Shown one piece after another: positions 1 through 7,584 of a stretch of DNA of 64,000 bases; within the stretch, counting starts at the first letter, position 1; the number at the start of each line of letters is the position of its first letter. The translations under genes were made by a program, and so were the position numbers. This stretch comes from Arthrobacter sp. C9C5. Lineage in GTDB: Bacteria; Actinomycetota; Actinomycetes; Actinomycetales; Micrococcaceae. The notes below the pieces were generated by a model, which was given only the letters and a program-made list of their open reading frames with translations, searched no databases and was not told where the DNA came from. The stretch is taken from NCBI RefSeq assembly GCF_013359735.1, contig NZ_JABFMX010000012.1, forward strand, positions 62,001 through 126,000, given 5' to 3'.

Positions 1-462
1 CCGGGCATGCACGAGGAGTTCGATTTCAGCAACTGGTCCGAGCGCAAGCCCGTGGCCATGGGCCCCTTCACCGTGACCCCGTTCGCGGTGAACCACCCGG
101 TCGAGGAGGCCTACGCCCTGCGGGTGGAGGTCACCGAACCGGACAAGGACGGCACCCCGGTTACCCGGGTGCTGGGCTACTCGGGAGACACCGACTCCTG
201 CGGCGGCCTCGAGGACGCGGCCCGGGACGCGGACCTGTTCCTCTGCGAGGCGGCGTTCGAGGAAGGCCGCGACGACGGCATCAAGGACGTGCACCTGACC
301 GGCAAACGCGCCGGCGAAGCGGCCGTGGCCGCCGGGGCGCGGCGGCTGCTGCTGACCCACATCCCGGTCTGGACATCCCCGACCAAGGTGATGGCCGAGG
401 CCAAGGAGGTCTTCGGCCAGCACGTGGCCGTTGCCGTCGCGGGCGTGCACTACACCGTCTGA
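1..462 (+). CDS. MBL-fold metallo-hydrolase, 3' part
   Basis: The reading frame is open from the first base, so the gene starts outside the window and 153 codons remain. The tail carries the metallo-beta-lactamase/RNase Z-like motifs GYSGDTD, DVHLTGKRAGE and LLLTHIPVW, which supply Asp and His metal ligands in this superfamily. It lies directly upstream of rph and rdgB. The same order holds for Rv1339-rphA-Rv1341 in Mycobacterium tuberculosis, where Rv1339 has been described as an atypical cyclic-AMP phosphodiesterase. That function is inferred from gene order and fold. The sequence itself only shows an MBL hydrolase, and other phosphodiester substrates are possible. Confidence 0.8.
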   Translation, partial: PGMHEEFDFSNWSERKPVAMGPFTVTPFAVNHPVEEAYALRVEVTEPDKDGTPVTRVLGYSGDTDSCGGLEDAARDADLFLCEAAFEEGRDDGIKDVHLTGKRAGEAAVAAGARRLLLTHIPVWTSPTKVMAEAKEVFGQHVAVAVAGVHYTV

Positions 463-500
463 ACGGCCGTTCGAGGGAAGAAGCGCACCTGCCAAGTCGA

Positions 501-506
501 TATGCT
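501..506 (+). promoter_or_regulatory. -10 box (TATGCT) for leaderless rph
   Basis: TATGCT ends 7 bases before the ATG at 514. Transcription starting 7-8 bases after the box would begin at that ATG. No recognisable -35 element is seen. Confidence 0.45.
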
Positions 507-1272
507 GGAAGGCATGACTTCCGAAGCCCTTACTGCCCCCGTCATCCGCGCCGATGGCCGCACGCCCGACCAGCTCCGCCCTATCAGCATCACCCGTGGC
601 TGGTCCAAGCAGGCTGAGGGCTCCGCCCTGATCGAGTTCGGCAACACCCGGGTGCTCTGCACGGCGTCGCTGACTGAAGGCGTGCCGCGCTGGCTCAAGG
701 GCGAGGGTCGCGGCTGGGTCACCGCCGAATACGCCATGCTGCCGCGGGCCACCAACACCCGCTCCGCCCGCGAGTCCGTCAAGGGCAAGATCGGCGGCCG
801 CACGCACGAGATTTCCCGCCTGATCGGCCGCTCGCTGCGCTCCATCATCGACACCAAGGCCCTCGGCGAAAACACCATCGTGCTGGACTGCGACGTCCTG
901 CAGGCCGACGGCGGCACCCGCACGGCCGCCATCACCGGCGCCTACGTCGCCCTCGCCGAAGCGATCCGCTACGCACGCGAGAACAAGCTGATCGCCCGCA
1001 ACGCGCAGCCGCTGATGGACACCATCGCGGCCGTCTCGGTGGGCATCATCGACGGCGTGCCGATGCTGGACCTGCCGTACGTGGAGGATGTCCGCGCCGA
1101 GACCGACATGAACGTCGTGGTCACGGGCTCGGGCAAGTTCGTCGAGGTCCAGGGCACCGCCGAGGGCGCGCCGTTCGACCGCGACGAGCTCAACAAGCTG
1201 CTGGACCTGGCCCTGCTCGGCACGGAGCAGCTCGCCGCCATCCAGCGCGAAACCCTGGCCGAGGCCCCGTGA
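502..1272 (+). CDS. rph: Ribonuclease PH
   Basis: Phosphate-dependent 3'-5' exoribonuclease that trims tRNA 3' ends in the cytoplasm. The product is about 250 residues, normal for the family. It contains the core motifs [19 protein letters not shown] and [15 protein letters not shown], the latter in the phosphate-binding region. Two ATGs compete, at 502 and 514. The TATGCT box at 501-506 overlaps the first, and its spacing makes 514 (starting MTSEAL) the likelier start on a leaderless transcript. No good Shine-Dalgarno fits either ATG. The stop overlaps the GTG of rdgB, so the two are translationally coupled. Confidence 0.95.
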   Translation: MLEGMTSEALTAPVIRADGRTPDQLRPISITRGWSKQAEGSALIEFGNTRVLCTASLTEGVPRWLKGEGRGWVTAEYAMLPRATNTRSARESVKGKIGGRTHEISRLIGRSLRSIIDTKALGENTIVLDCDVLQADGGTRTAAITGAYVALAEAIRYARENKLIARNAQPLMDTIAAVSVGIIDGVPMLDLPYVEDVRAETDMNVVVTGSGKFVEVQGTAEGAPFDRDELNKLLDLALLGTEQLAAIQRETLAEAP

Positions 1273-1934
1273 GCGACGCTCCGTCAAGTAACCAGCCGAA
1301 CCCGCCGGTCCTGGTCCTCGCGACCCACAACCAGGGCAAACTGCGGGAACTGCGCGAGCTGCTGCGCGGCCAGCTGCCCGGACTCGACGTCGACACGCAG
1401 GTGGTAGACGCTGGCGCCGTCGGTGCCCCGGACGTCGCCGAGACCGGCGTGACCTTCGCTGAGAATTCGCTGCTTAAGGCCCGGGCGGTGGCGGAGGCCA
1501 CCGGCCTCGTCGCGATCGCCGACGACTCCGGCCTGGCGGTCGACGTCCTGGGCGGCGCCCCGGGCATCTTCTCCGCCCGCTGGGCAGGCCGGCACGGGGA
1601 CGACGCCGCGAACCTGCAGCTGCTGCTGGACCAGCTTGCCGACGTGCCGGACGAGTACCGTGGCGCGGCCTTTGTCTGCGCGGCGGCACTCGCCGTGCCG
1701 GGCCTGGCCGGCGAGGAAGCGCGCGAAGTGGTGGAGTACGGCCAGCTGGAAGGCACGCTGTTGCGGGAGCCGCGCGGGGCGGGCGGCTTCGGCTACGATC
1801 CGGTGCTCCAGCCGAGCGGCCTGGACCGCAGCTGCGCCGAACTCAGCCCGGCGGAGAAGAACGCGATCAGCCACCGCGGCCACGCCTTCCGGGCGCTGCT
1901 GCCGGCGATCGTGGAGGCCCTGGCCGGCAGGTAG
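1269..1934 (+). CDS. rdgB: RdgB/HAM1 non-canonical purine NTP pyrophosphatase
   Basis: Hydrolyses ITP, dITP and XTP to the monophosphates and so cleans the nucleotide pool. The N-terminus has the family signature [11 protein letters not shown]. Later come [20 protein letters not shown] and [10 protein letters not shown], the nucleotide- and magnesium-binding motifs of Ham1 proteins. The length of 221 residues is a little longer than the usual 195-205, mostly from a Ser/Pro/Asn-rich N-terminus and loops. The GTG start overlaps the rph stop by 4 bases. A perfect hairpin follows 20 bases after the stop. Confidence 0.95.
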   Translation: MSDAPSSNQPNPPVLVLATHNQGKLRELRELLRGQLPGLDVDTQVVDAGAVGAPDVAETGVTFAENSLLKARAVAEATGLVAIADDSGLAVDVLGGAPGIFSARWAGRHGDDAANLQLLLDQLADVPDEYRGAAFVCAAALAVPGLAGEEAREVVEYGQLEGTLLREPRGAGGFGYDPVLQPSGLDRSCAELSPAEKNAISHRGHAFRALLPAIVEALAGR

Positions 1935-1954
1935 CGTCTGCCTTGGTAAACGCA

Positions 1955-1993
1955 AAAAGGATGGCGCCCCACAGTGTGGGGCGCCATCCTTTT
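1955..1993. terminator. Bidirectional intrinsic terminator
   Basis: A perfect 18-bp stem (1955-1972 pairing with 1976-1993) encloses a 3-base loop. It has an A-run on one flank and a T-run on the other. It sits between the convergent rdgB and DedA genes and can serve both. Confidence 0.9.
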
Positions 1994-2022
1994 GGGCCGG
2001 ACTGCTTGTCCCGTAGCGGGCG

Positions 2023-2805
2023 CTACGGCGTCTTGCGCTCTTCCTCGGGCTCGTGCTCCTCGATGAATTCCTCGACCAGCCCGGTGCCGTACTTTTCGGC
2101 CTGGCGCCTGGCGATGAGGCCGCGGATCACTTCAATGCCGATCGGGATGACCGAGAGCAGCACGATCGCGATGAAGATAATGTCCAGGTTGTCGCGGACC
2201 CACGGCACCTTGTCGCCCAGCAGGTAGCCCAGCAGGGTCACGCCGCCGCCCCACAGCACGGCGCCGATCACGTTGTAGATGAAGAACTTGCGCTTGCTCA
2301 TCTGGGCCACGCCGACGATCACCGGGACAAAGGTCCGGATGATGGGGACGAAGCGGGCCAGGATCAGCGCCTTGCCGCCGTGCTTCTCGAAGAATGCGTG
2401 GGCGCTTTCGACGTTCTCGCGCTTGAACAGCTTGGAATCGGGCTTGTTGAAGATGGCCGGACCGGCCTTGGAACCGATCAGGTAGCCGGCCTGGTTGCCG
2501 ATGATCGCGGCAACGACGATCAGCGCGGCAAACGCCCAGATATTGAACTTGATCGTGTCCGTCGCGACGAGCAGCCCGGCGGTGAACAGCATCGAGTCAC
2601 CCGGCAGGAAGAAGCCGATCAGCAGCCCGGTTTCGGCGAAGATGATGCCGCAGACCAGGACCACCACCCACGGGGCGAGGGCAGGGTCGGCCAGGAAGAC
2701 CTGGGGGTTGAGCCAGTCGGGCAGGAACGAGGCCAGGCGCGGCTGGACCGGTCCGGCGCCTCCGAGGGTGGTCACGGCGAAGTCGTGCAGGGTGTAAGGG
2801 TTCAC
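2023..2805 (-). CDS. DedA family membrane protein
   Basis: Polytopic inner-membrane protein of the DedA/SNARE-associated (VTT) family, 260 residues. The diagnostic region FAETGLLIGFFLPGDSML lies near residues 55-75. Further hydrophobic spans and the conserved segment LARFVPIIRTFVPV with basic residues follow. DedA proteins are linked to undecaprenyl-phosphate and lipid flipping and to membrane homeostasis. The exact substrate cannot be told here. The C-terminus is a charged cytoplasmic tail. The GTG start lies 6 bases after a TACCCT box, which suggests a leaderless mRNA. The gene is divergent from the exonuclease gene. Confidence 0.9.
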   Translation of the reverse strand: MNPYTLHDFAVTTLGGAGPVQPRLASFLPDWLNPQVFLADPALAPWVVVLVCGIIFAETGLLIGFFLPGDSMLFTAGLLVATDTIKFNIWAFAALIVVAAIIGNQAGYLIGSKAGPAIFNKPDSKLFKRENVESAHAFFEKHGGKALILARFVPIIRTFVPVIVGVAQMSKRKFFIYNVIGAVLWGGGVTLLGYLLGDKVPWVRDNLDIIFIAIVLLSVIPIGIEVIRGLIARRQAEKYGTGLVEEFIEEHEPEEERKTP

Positions 2806-2811
2806 CTATCT

Positions 2812-2817
2812 AGGGTA
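2812..2817 (-). promoter_or_regulatory. -10 box (TACCCT) for leaderless DedA gene
   Basis: On the minus strand TACCCT is followed by six bases and the GTG at 2805. Confidence 0.4.
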
Positions 2818-2845
2818 CTTGACCGGGTGCGGCCGGTTCCGGCGC

Positions 2846-2851
2846 TAAAGT
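2846..2851 (+). promoter_or_regulatory. -10 box (TAAAGT) for leaderless exonuclease gene
   Basis: TAAAGT is followed by 6 bases and the GTG at 2858. It is divergent from the DedA promoter about 30 bp away. Confidence 0.45.
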
Positions 2852-2857
2852 TGGAGC

Positions 2858-3883
2858 GTGGGTTTGGACTTTACAGCGATCGACTTTGAGACTGCGAACG
2901 GCTTCCGCGGTTCGCCGTGCGCCGTCGGCCTGAGCAAGGTGCGCGGCGGCGTCGTCGTCGAAGAGGCCTCCTGGCTGATGCGGCCGCCCGCGAACCACGA
3001 CGCCTTCGACCACAACAACGTCCGCATCCACGGCATCCGGCCCGAGCAGGTCGCCGGCCTGCCGCGCTTCGGTGAACTGTTCCCCGAGATCGGTGCCTTC
3101 ATTGGCGACGACGTGCTGGCCGCCCACAACGCCGCCTTCGACCTGGGCGTGATCCGTTCCGGCCTGGAGGTCTCCGGACTGCCCGGCCCCGCCTACGACT
3201 ACGTCTGCACCGTGATGCTGTCGCGGCGCTGCTACTCGCTGGTGTCCAATTCGCTGCCGTACGCCGCCGAGGAGGCCGGCGTGCCGCTGCTCAACCACCA
3301 CGACGCCGCCGAGGACGCCCGGGCGTGCGCCGGCATCCTGATCGACATCGCGGCCCGCAACGGCGCCGCCAGCATCGCGGAACTGTACCTCTCGCTGGGG
3401 CTGACCGTTTCCCGCCAGCCTGCCTTCGATCCGCGCCGCGACCCGCTCTCCAAAGCCACCCGGTCCGCCCTCGAGGCGCTCGCCGCCGGGCAAGGCCCGG
3501 CTCCGGCGGCCCGCGCGTTCCGTCCCGCCTGGCCGGACGAGGGCGCCAACCCCGTGCCCAACGCCGGGGCCGAACCGGACCACCCGCTGTTCGGGCAGAC
3601 CGTGGTGTTCACCGGGGAACTGGCGATTCCGCGGCCCGAGGCGAAGCTGCGCTCCGCCGAGCTGGGAGCCCGGCCCGAGAGCCGCGTCACCGCCCGCACC
3701 ACGGTGCTGGTGGTGGGGGACGGCTTCGTCGCGACCGACCTGCGTTCGGGCCGGCTGACCGGCAAGGCGCGCCGGGTCCTGGAACTGCATGACCGCGGCC
3801 AGCGGATCGAGGTCCTCTCCGAGGGGGAGTTCCTGCAGATGGTGGGCGGCCACATCGCTGCCGCGGCGGCCCAGGCCGGCTAG
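2858..3883 (+). CDS. DnaQ-like 3'-5' exonuclease with C-terminal BRCT domain
   Basis: Residues 1-170 form a DEDDh exonuclease domain: AIDFETAN (Asp and Glu of motif I), HNAAFDLGVI (motif II) and HHDAAEDARACA (motif III His and Asp). After a Pro/Ala-rich linker, residues about 245-325 read as a BRCT domain, starting HPLFGQTVVFTGEL as in DNA ligase and in other actinobacterial exonuclease-BRCT proteins. It probably trims DNA 3' ends in repair or proofreading, with BRCT giving protein or DNA contacts. The partner polymerase is unknown. The start is a GTG directly after a -10 box. Confidence 0.88.
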   Translation: MGLDFTAIDFETANGFRGSPCAVGLSKVRGGVVVEEASWLMRPPANHDAFDHNNVRIHGIRPEQVAGLPRFGELFPEIGAFIGDDVLAAHNAAFDLGVIRSGLEVSGLPGPAYDYVCTVMLSRRCYSLVSNSLPYAAEEAGVPLLNHHDAAEDARACAGILIDIAARNGAASIAELYLSLGLTVSRQPAFDPRRDPLSKATRSALEALAAGQGPAPAARAFRPAWPDEGANPVPNAGAEPDHPLFGQTVVFTGELAIPRPEAKLRSAELGARPESRVTARTTVLVVGDGFVATDLRSGRLTGKARRVLELHDRGQRIEVLSEGEFLQMVGGHIAAAAAQAG

Positions 3884-3946
3884 GAGCTCCGCTCGCCCGC
3901 AGGTCATACGGCGCAACAATCATTTCGCCCGGGGTCGGTCCGCTCA

Positions 3947-3952
3947 TAGCCT
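3947..3952 (+). promoter_or_regulatory. -10 box (TAGCCT) for leaderless DUF4395 gene
   Basis: TAGCCT plus 6 bases leads to the ATG at 3959. No Shine-Dalgarno precedes this start. Confidence 0.45.
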
Positions 3953-3958
3953 TAATCG

Positions 3959-4510
3959 ATGAGCAAACTGATCTCTTCACCCGCCCGCGCAGCAGAGGCT
4001 CCCGCCGCTGACCCGCACGGCCGAATCGACTGGGGCAAAGTCTTTGCCTTCCCCAATCCGGTGAACGAGTACTCCGCGCGGATTACCGCGGCGCTCGTGG
4101 TGCTGCTGTCCCTCGTGACGCTCCTGACCGGCTCCGGCTGGGGGCTGGCGGTCATCGCCGCCGGATTCTGGCTGCGGGTGCTGTTCGGGCCGCGGATTTC
4201 GCCCTTCGGTGTGCTCTCGGTCAAGGTCCTGACTCCGCTGCTGGGGAAGAAGCGGCTGGTTCCCGGGCCGCCGAAGCGCTTCGCTCAGGGCATCGGAGCT
4301 GCCCTGTCCACGGCGGCCGCCATCCTCTTCGCCGCGGGCTTGGCGCCGGTGGCCTGGATCCTGCTCGGGGCCCTGATCGCGGCCGCCTCGCTGGAGGCCT
4401 TCGCCGGCTTCTGCCTCGGCTGTGCGATCTTCGGGCTGCTGCAGCGCCGCGGACTCATCCCCGAGGATGTCTGCGAAGCCTGCAACAACATTTCGCTCAG
4501 GCGCCCGTAA
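3959..4510 (+). CDS. DUF4395 membrane protein
   Basis: A 183-residue membrane protein with about four hydrophobic segments: residues ~37-55, 58-72, 108-128 and 130-150. The family pattern is visible as FPNPVNEYSARITAA near the start and EAFAGFCLGCAIFGLLQR near the end, with the paired Cys of the CLGC motif. DUF4395 proteins often accompany thioredoxin-like or rhodanese genes in actinobacteria, and their function is not established. None of those partners is adjacent here. The two conserved Cys could be redox-active or metal-binding, which is inference only. A further Cys pair is in the tail (CEACNN). Confidence 0.85.
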   Translation: MSKLISSPARAAEAPAADPHGRIDWGKVFAFPNPVNEYSARITAALVVLLSLVTLLTGSGWGLAVIAAGFWLRVLFGPRISPFGVLSVKVLTPLLGKKRLVPGPPKRFAQGIGAALSTAAAILFAAGLAPVAWILLGALIAAASLEAFAGFCLGCAIFGLLQRRGLIPEDVCEACNNISLRRP

Positions 4511-5642
4511 CCGCCGCCAGTCGTGCGGCCATGCCCCTGATAACGTCGGGGGCCTCGAGGGCCGCCAGCCAGTCCGCCGGCAGGCATTCCTCGCCATAGT
4601 GCGCCCCCAGGATGTTCCCGGCGATCGAGGCGGTCGAATCGCTGTCGCCGCTGTGGTTCACCGCCACCGCGATCGCGGCCCGGAAGTGCTCCTCCGGGCT
4701 GTCGGCAGCCGCCGTCGTCGCCGGTGCGGTGGCCAGCACGGCATAAAGGCCGACGGCGAGCGCCTCCTCGGCCACCCAGCCTTCGCCGAGTTCCCGCACC
4801 AGTTCCTCCGCGCCGAGCAGGCCCCCGGAACCCTCGCTTTCGGCCCCGGGCGCTGCTGCGGCGGCTAGGCGCAGGGACGTCGTAAAGCGGTCGACCAGGG
4901 CGGCATCCGGCTCCTCACCCTTCGGCAGCGGGCCGTCCTGCAGTTGCGAGAGCGCGGCGCCAGCCGCCTCGTGCAGGTCCTTGCCACTGACCAGCGCATG
5001 GATCAGCAGGCTGAACACGCCGGCGCTCTGCCGGGCCGCGGGGTGCCCGTGGGTCAGCGACGCGGCGTCCGCACTCATCTTGTAGACCGCGTCCGCCGGG
5101 ACGTAGGGAATGAGCCCGAACGGCGCCGAGCGCATCACCGTGCCGCAACCCTTGGAGTCCGGGTTGACCGGCCGGTACACGGTCCCCATTTCCCCGGTCG
5201 CGAGGCCGCTGAGGCAGGCATTGCCCGGGGCACGGCGGTGCCGGAGCACTGCGTGGCTGTCTATCCAGCGCGGCGGCTGGAAGGGTGCGGAGTCCGGGAG
5301 TGCCTCGCCCTGGCTGCCGAGCCAGCGCAGGTAGGCAAGCCAGAGGCAGGCATTTGTGTCCGCCGCCACGCCCGAGTTGGCCCACTCGAGTGCCTCCAGC
5401 AGGCCGTCCACCGTATACAGCGTCATCTGTGTGTCGTCGGAGAAGTGGCTGCCGCCCTCGAGCCCGGTGAAGTCCCGCAGTCCTTCCGGGCCGTAGGTGG
5501 CGCGGATCTCGTCGATCTTCGCGAATTCGACGGCGTAGCCCAGCGAATCGCCCAGCGCGCCGCCCAGCAGGCAGCCGTGGATGCGGGACTCATGGGACGG
5601 TGCCGGGGCTGCCGCCGCGGTGCTGCCGGGCTCAATGCTCAT
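4497..5642 (-). CDS. ADP-ribosylglycohydrolase family protein
   Basis: Macrodomain-unrelated ADP-ribosyl hydrolase of the ARH/DraG fold, 381 residues. Magnesium-site motifs are present: GALGDSLGYAVEF near residue 25, SDDTQMTLYT near 70, and HSGDSDSTASIAGNILGA near the C-terminus. Such enzymes remove ADP-ribose from proteins, nucleic acids or small molecules, and the target here is unknown. The frame extends upstream to 5750, but that stretch is Arg/Pro-rich and unlike coding sequence. The ATG at 5642 lies 7 bases after a TAAATT box, giving a leaderless start. The 3' end overlaps the convergent DUF4395 gene by 14 bp. Confidence 0.9.
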   Translation of the reverse strand: MSIEPGSTAAAAPAPSHESRIHGCLLGGALGDSLGYAVEFAKIDEIRATYGPEGLRDFTGLEGGSHFSDDTQMTLYTVDGLLEALEWANSGVAADTNACLWLAYLRWLGSQGEALPDSAPFQPPRWIDSHAVLRHRRAPGNACLSGLATGEMGTVYRPVNPDSKGCGTVMRSAPFGLIPYVPADAVYKMSADAASLTHGHPAARQSAGVFSLLIHALVSGKDLHEAAGAALSQLQDGPLPKGEEPDAALVDRFTTSLRLAAAAAPGAESEGSGGLLGAEELVRELGEGWVAEEALAVGLYAVLATAPATTAAADSPEEHFRAAIAVAVNHSGDSDSTASIAGNILGAHYGEECLPADWLAALEAPDVIRGMAARLAAVTGA

Positions 5643-5649
5643 GCCTTCA

Positions 5650-5655
5650 AATTTA
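5650..5655 (-). promoter_or_regulatory. -10 box (TAAATT) for leaderless ADP-ribosylglycohydrolase gene
   Basis: On the minus strand TAAATT plus 7 bases leads to the ATG at 5642. This placement decides the start against a longer upstream reading frame. Confidence 0.5.
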
Positions 5656-5701
5656 CCCCGGTGCCCGGCCCGGACGGGAACGCGGCGCCGGCTGGGGCGG
5701 G

Positions 5702-5707
5702 TAGGGT
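5702..5707 (+). promoter_or_regulatory. Candidate -10 box (TAGGGT) for DUF202 pair
   Basis: TAGGGT lies 63 bases before the ATG at 5771 and would give a 5' leader of about 57 bases ending in the AGGGAGAG ribosome site at 5761-5768. Confidence 0.3.
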
Positions 5708-5770
5708 GCTGGTGGTGCCAGGTTCGTCGTGGTGCCGCAGCCCCGGACAAAGGACGGACAAGGGAGAGTG

Positions 5771-6127
5771 ATGCGCGAACCAGCGTGGCGCAAGACCGGC
5801 AGCACGCCCGACTACAGGTTTACGCTGGCCAACGAGCGGACCTTCCTGGCCTGGGTACGGACCTCGCTGGCCCTGATTGCGGGTGCCCTCGCCATCGACC
5901 AGCTGGCCCCCAACATCGCCCCGGGCCCCGTGCGCATCGCCATCTGCGTCGTGCTGGCGGTCCTCGGTGCCGGACTGGCCGCGCTGGCCTACCACCGCTG
6001 GGGCCGGATGGAAGCCGCGATGCGCAACGACCGGGAGCTGCCCTACTCCGGGCTGATGCTGGTCATGACCGTCGGCGTCGCCATCGCCGCGCTCACCATC
6101 GCCATCCTGATCTTGATCGCACGGTGA
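5771..6127 (+). CDS. DUF202 (YidH-type) small membrane protein
   Basis: A 118-residue protein of the DUF202 family. It has the characteristic cytoplasmic start RFTLANERTFLAWVRTSLALI followed by three hydrophobic helices. The family is widespread and its function unknown. The start chosen is the ATG at 5771, with AGGGAGAG just upstream; the frame is open from 5729 but those codons look non-coding. The stop overlaps the GTG of a second DUF202 gene by 4 bases, so the two are likely made in equal amounts and may form a heteromer. Confidence 0.85.
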   Translation: MREPAWRKTGSTPDYRFTLANERTFLAWVRTSLALIAGALAIDQLAPNIAPGPVRIAICVVLAVLGAGLAALAYHRWGRMEAAMRNDRELPYSGLMLVMTVGVAIAALTIAILILIAR

Positions 6128-6462
6128 CCGCGTCGCCACGGGACCCGGGGCTGCAGCCGGAACGCACCACCCTGTCCTGGGGCCGGACCCTGCTGGCCCT
6201 CGTCGTCGCGGATTTGTTCATCTGGCGCACCTGGGCGCTGTCCGGCGCGGGGGTTCATGTCGCGGGCCGCTTCGACTACCTCGGACTGTGTGCCGCCGCG
6301 GCGCTCGGATCCACCGTGGTCGTCTTTGTCTGCGTCCGGGTGCGCTCCCGGCAGCTGCGCCGCTCCACCGACGCGGCCCCGGCGGCGCTGATGTTCAGTG
6401 CGACGGCGGCTGTCCTGGCGCTCGCCGCGAGCACGGTGGCCGCGATCGCGCTCGGGACGTAG
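6124..6462 (+). CDS. Second DUF202 small membrane protein
   Basis: A 112-residue protein with the DUF202 opening LQPERTTLSWGRTLLALV and three hydrophobic spans. The GTG start overlaps the preceding stop in a GTGA arrangement. Tandem DUF202 genes with overlapping ends are common in actinobacteria. The two copies differ in sequence, which argues for a fixed division of roles rather than a recent duplication. No catalytic residues are evident. Function unknown. Confidence 0.8.
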   Translation: MTASPRDPGLQPERTTLSWGRTLLALVVADLFIWRTWALSGAGVHVAGRFDYLGLCAAAALGSTVVVFVCVRVRSRQLRRSTDAAPAALMFSATAAVLALAASTVAAIALGT

Positions 6463-6556
6463 CCGCCGCCCGGCCCGGCGGGGCTCCAGCGAACATCCAG
6501 CCTCCGCTGGCAGACTCCAAGCAGACCATGACCGCCAGCCAAAGGATCTCCGCGCC

Positions 6557-7519
6557 ATGACCATGCCAGTGCCAGCCTCCGAGCCGGACGTCGCCCAGCC
6601 GGCCCTCGTACCCGATGGCGGACAGCCAGGCCTCATCGCTCGGCTGTCCGCCGAGGCACTGGGGACCCTGTTCGTCGCGGTGGTGGGCCTGGGCGTGCCG
6701 CTGTTCGCCGTTCCGCAGTACAACCCGATGTCCGCCTCGCTGGCGGCGGGCCTGGCCCTCACGGCGGCCATGCTGGCCTTCGGCTACCTGTCCGGCGGCC
6801 ATTTCAACCCCGCCGTCACGGTGGGCAATGCGATTGCCGGCCGGACCAGGCCGCTCGACGCCGCCGCCTACCTCGGCGCACAGCTGGCGGGCGCCCTGCT
6901 CGGGGCGCTGACGCTGTTCGGCGTGCTGCGCACGGTTCCCAAGCTCAACGGCACGCAGACGGCCTTCGACACGGTCGCGGCGGGTTTTGACAGCCGCTCG
7001 GTCATCCAAGCCCCGATGGCCGGCGTGCTGCTGGTCGAGGTGCTCGGCGCCGCCCTGCTGGTGGCGGTGTATCTCGGCACCACCGCGGGACGCAACCCGG
7101 CAAAGGCCGCTGCGCCCTTCGCCGTCGGACTGAGCATGGCCGTGCTGCTGCAGCTGGGCCAGAGCATTGGGAACGCCCCGTTCAACCCGGCACGTGCCAC
7201 GGCGTCCGCGCTCTTCAGCAGCCCGGACGCCCTGGGCCAGCTGTGGCTCTTCTGGGTGGCGCCGCTGGTCGGCGCCGCGGTTGCCGGACTGGTATTCCGG
7301 GGGTTCGCGAGCACCTCGGTGCGGGCCGGCGGGGTTTCCGGCGGGCCGGAGCGGGCCGGCGGGGATGCCGACGTCGACGACGACAGTCTTGACGCGGCCC
7401 GCGAGCCCGGCGGGCACAACGCCGCGCCGGACGCGCGGGACGCCGCACCGGCAGCGCCGGCGACTCCCGCGACCCCGGCCGATGAAGCCCGCGACTTCTT
7501 CGACAAGCGCACCCCGTAA
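6557..7519 (+). CDS. MIP/aquaporin-type channel with disordered C-terminal tail
   Basis: Six-helix channel of the major intrinsic protein family. Both half-helix signatures are present: GGHFNPAVTVG near residue 85 and NAPFNPARAT near residue 210. It therefore conducts water or small neutral solutes; which one cannot be told from what I can read. Length is 320 residues. About 75 residues after the last helix are Gly/Asp/Ala/Pro-rich and look disordered, an extension beyond the usual 230-280. The start at 6557 is preceded by AAAGGA at suitable distance. The frame upstream is open but Arg-rich and not coding-like. Confidence 0.85.
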   Translation: MTMPVPASEPDVAQPALVPDGGQPGLIARLSAEALGTLFVAVVGLGVPLFAVPQYNPMSASLAAGLALTAAMLAFGYLSGGHFNPAVTVGNAIAGRTRPLDAAAYLGAQLAGALLGALTLFGVLRTVPKLNGTQTAFDTVAAGFDSRSVIQAPMAGVLLVEVLGAALLVAVYLGTTAGRNPAKAAAPFAVGLSMAVLLQLGQSIGNAPFNPARATASALFSSPDALGQLWLFWVAPLVGAAVAGLVFRGFASTSVRAGGVSGGPERAGGDADVDDDSLDAAREPGGHNAAPDARDAAPAAPATPATPADEARDFFDKRTP

Positions 7520-7572
7520 CGTCCGTCACCCCTGCCGCCGGGCCGGTGCGCAATAGTGTCGGTGGCAGCCGA

Positions 7573-7578
7573 TAGCGT
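7573..7578 (+). promoter_or_regulatory. -10 box (TAGCGT) for leaderless sbcD
   Basis: TAGCGT plus 6 bases leads to the ATG at 7585. A second TANNNT (TAGTGT) lies about 20 bases upstream. Confidence 0.45.
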
Positions 7579-7584
7579 AGTGGC

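Noticed and set aside
5643-5750. Longer N-terminus of the ADP-ribosylglycohydrolase
   Set aside because: The extra 36 residues are Arg/Pro-rich and lie over the promoter. The start at 5642 is set by the TAAATT box and the family's usual beginning.
7321-7365. GC-rich repeats in the aquaporin tail as a functional element
   Set aside because: They encode a Gly/Pro/Ala-rich disordered tail and match ordinary low-complexity codon use; no secondary signal is seen.
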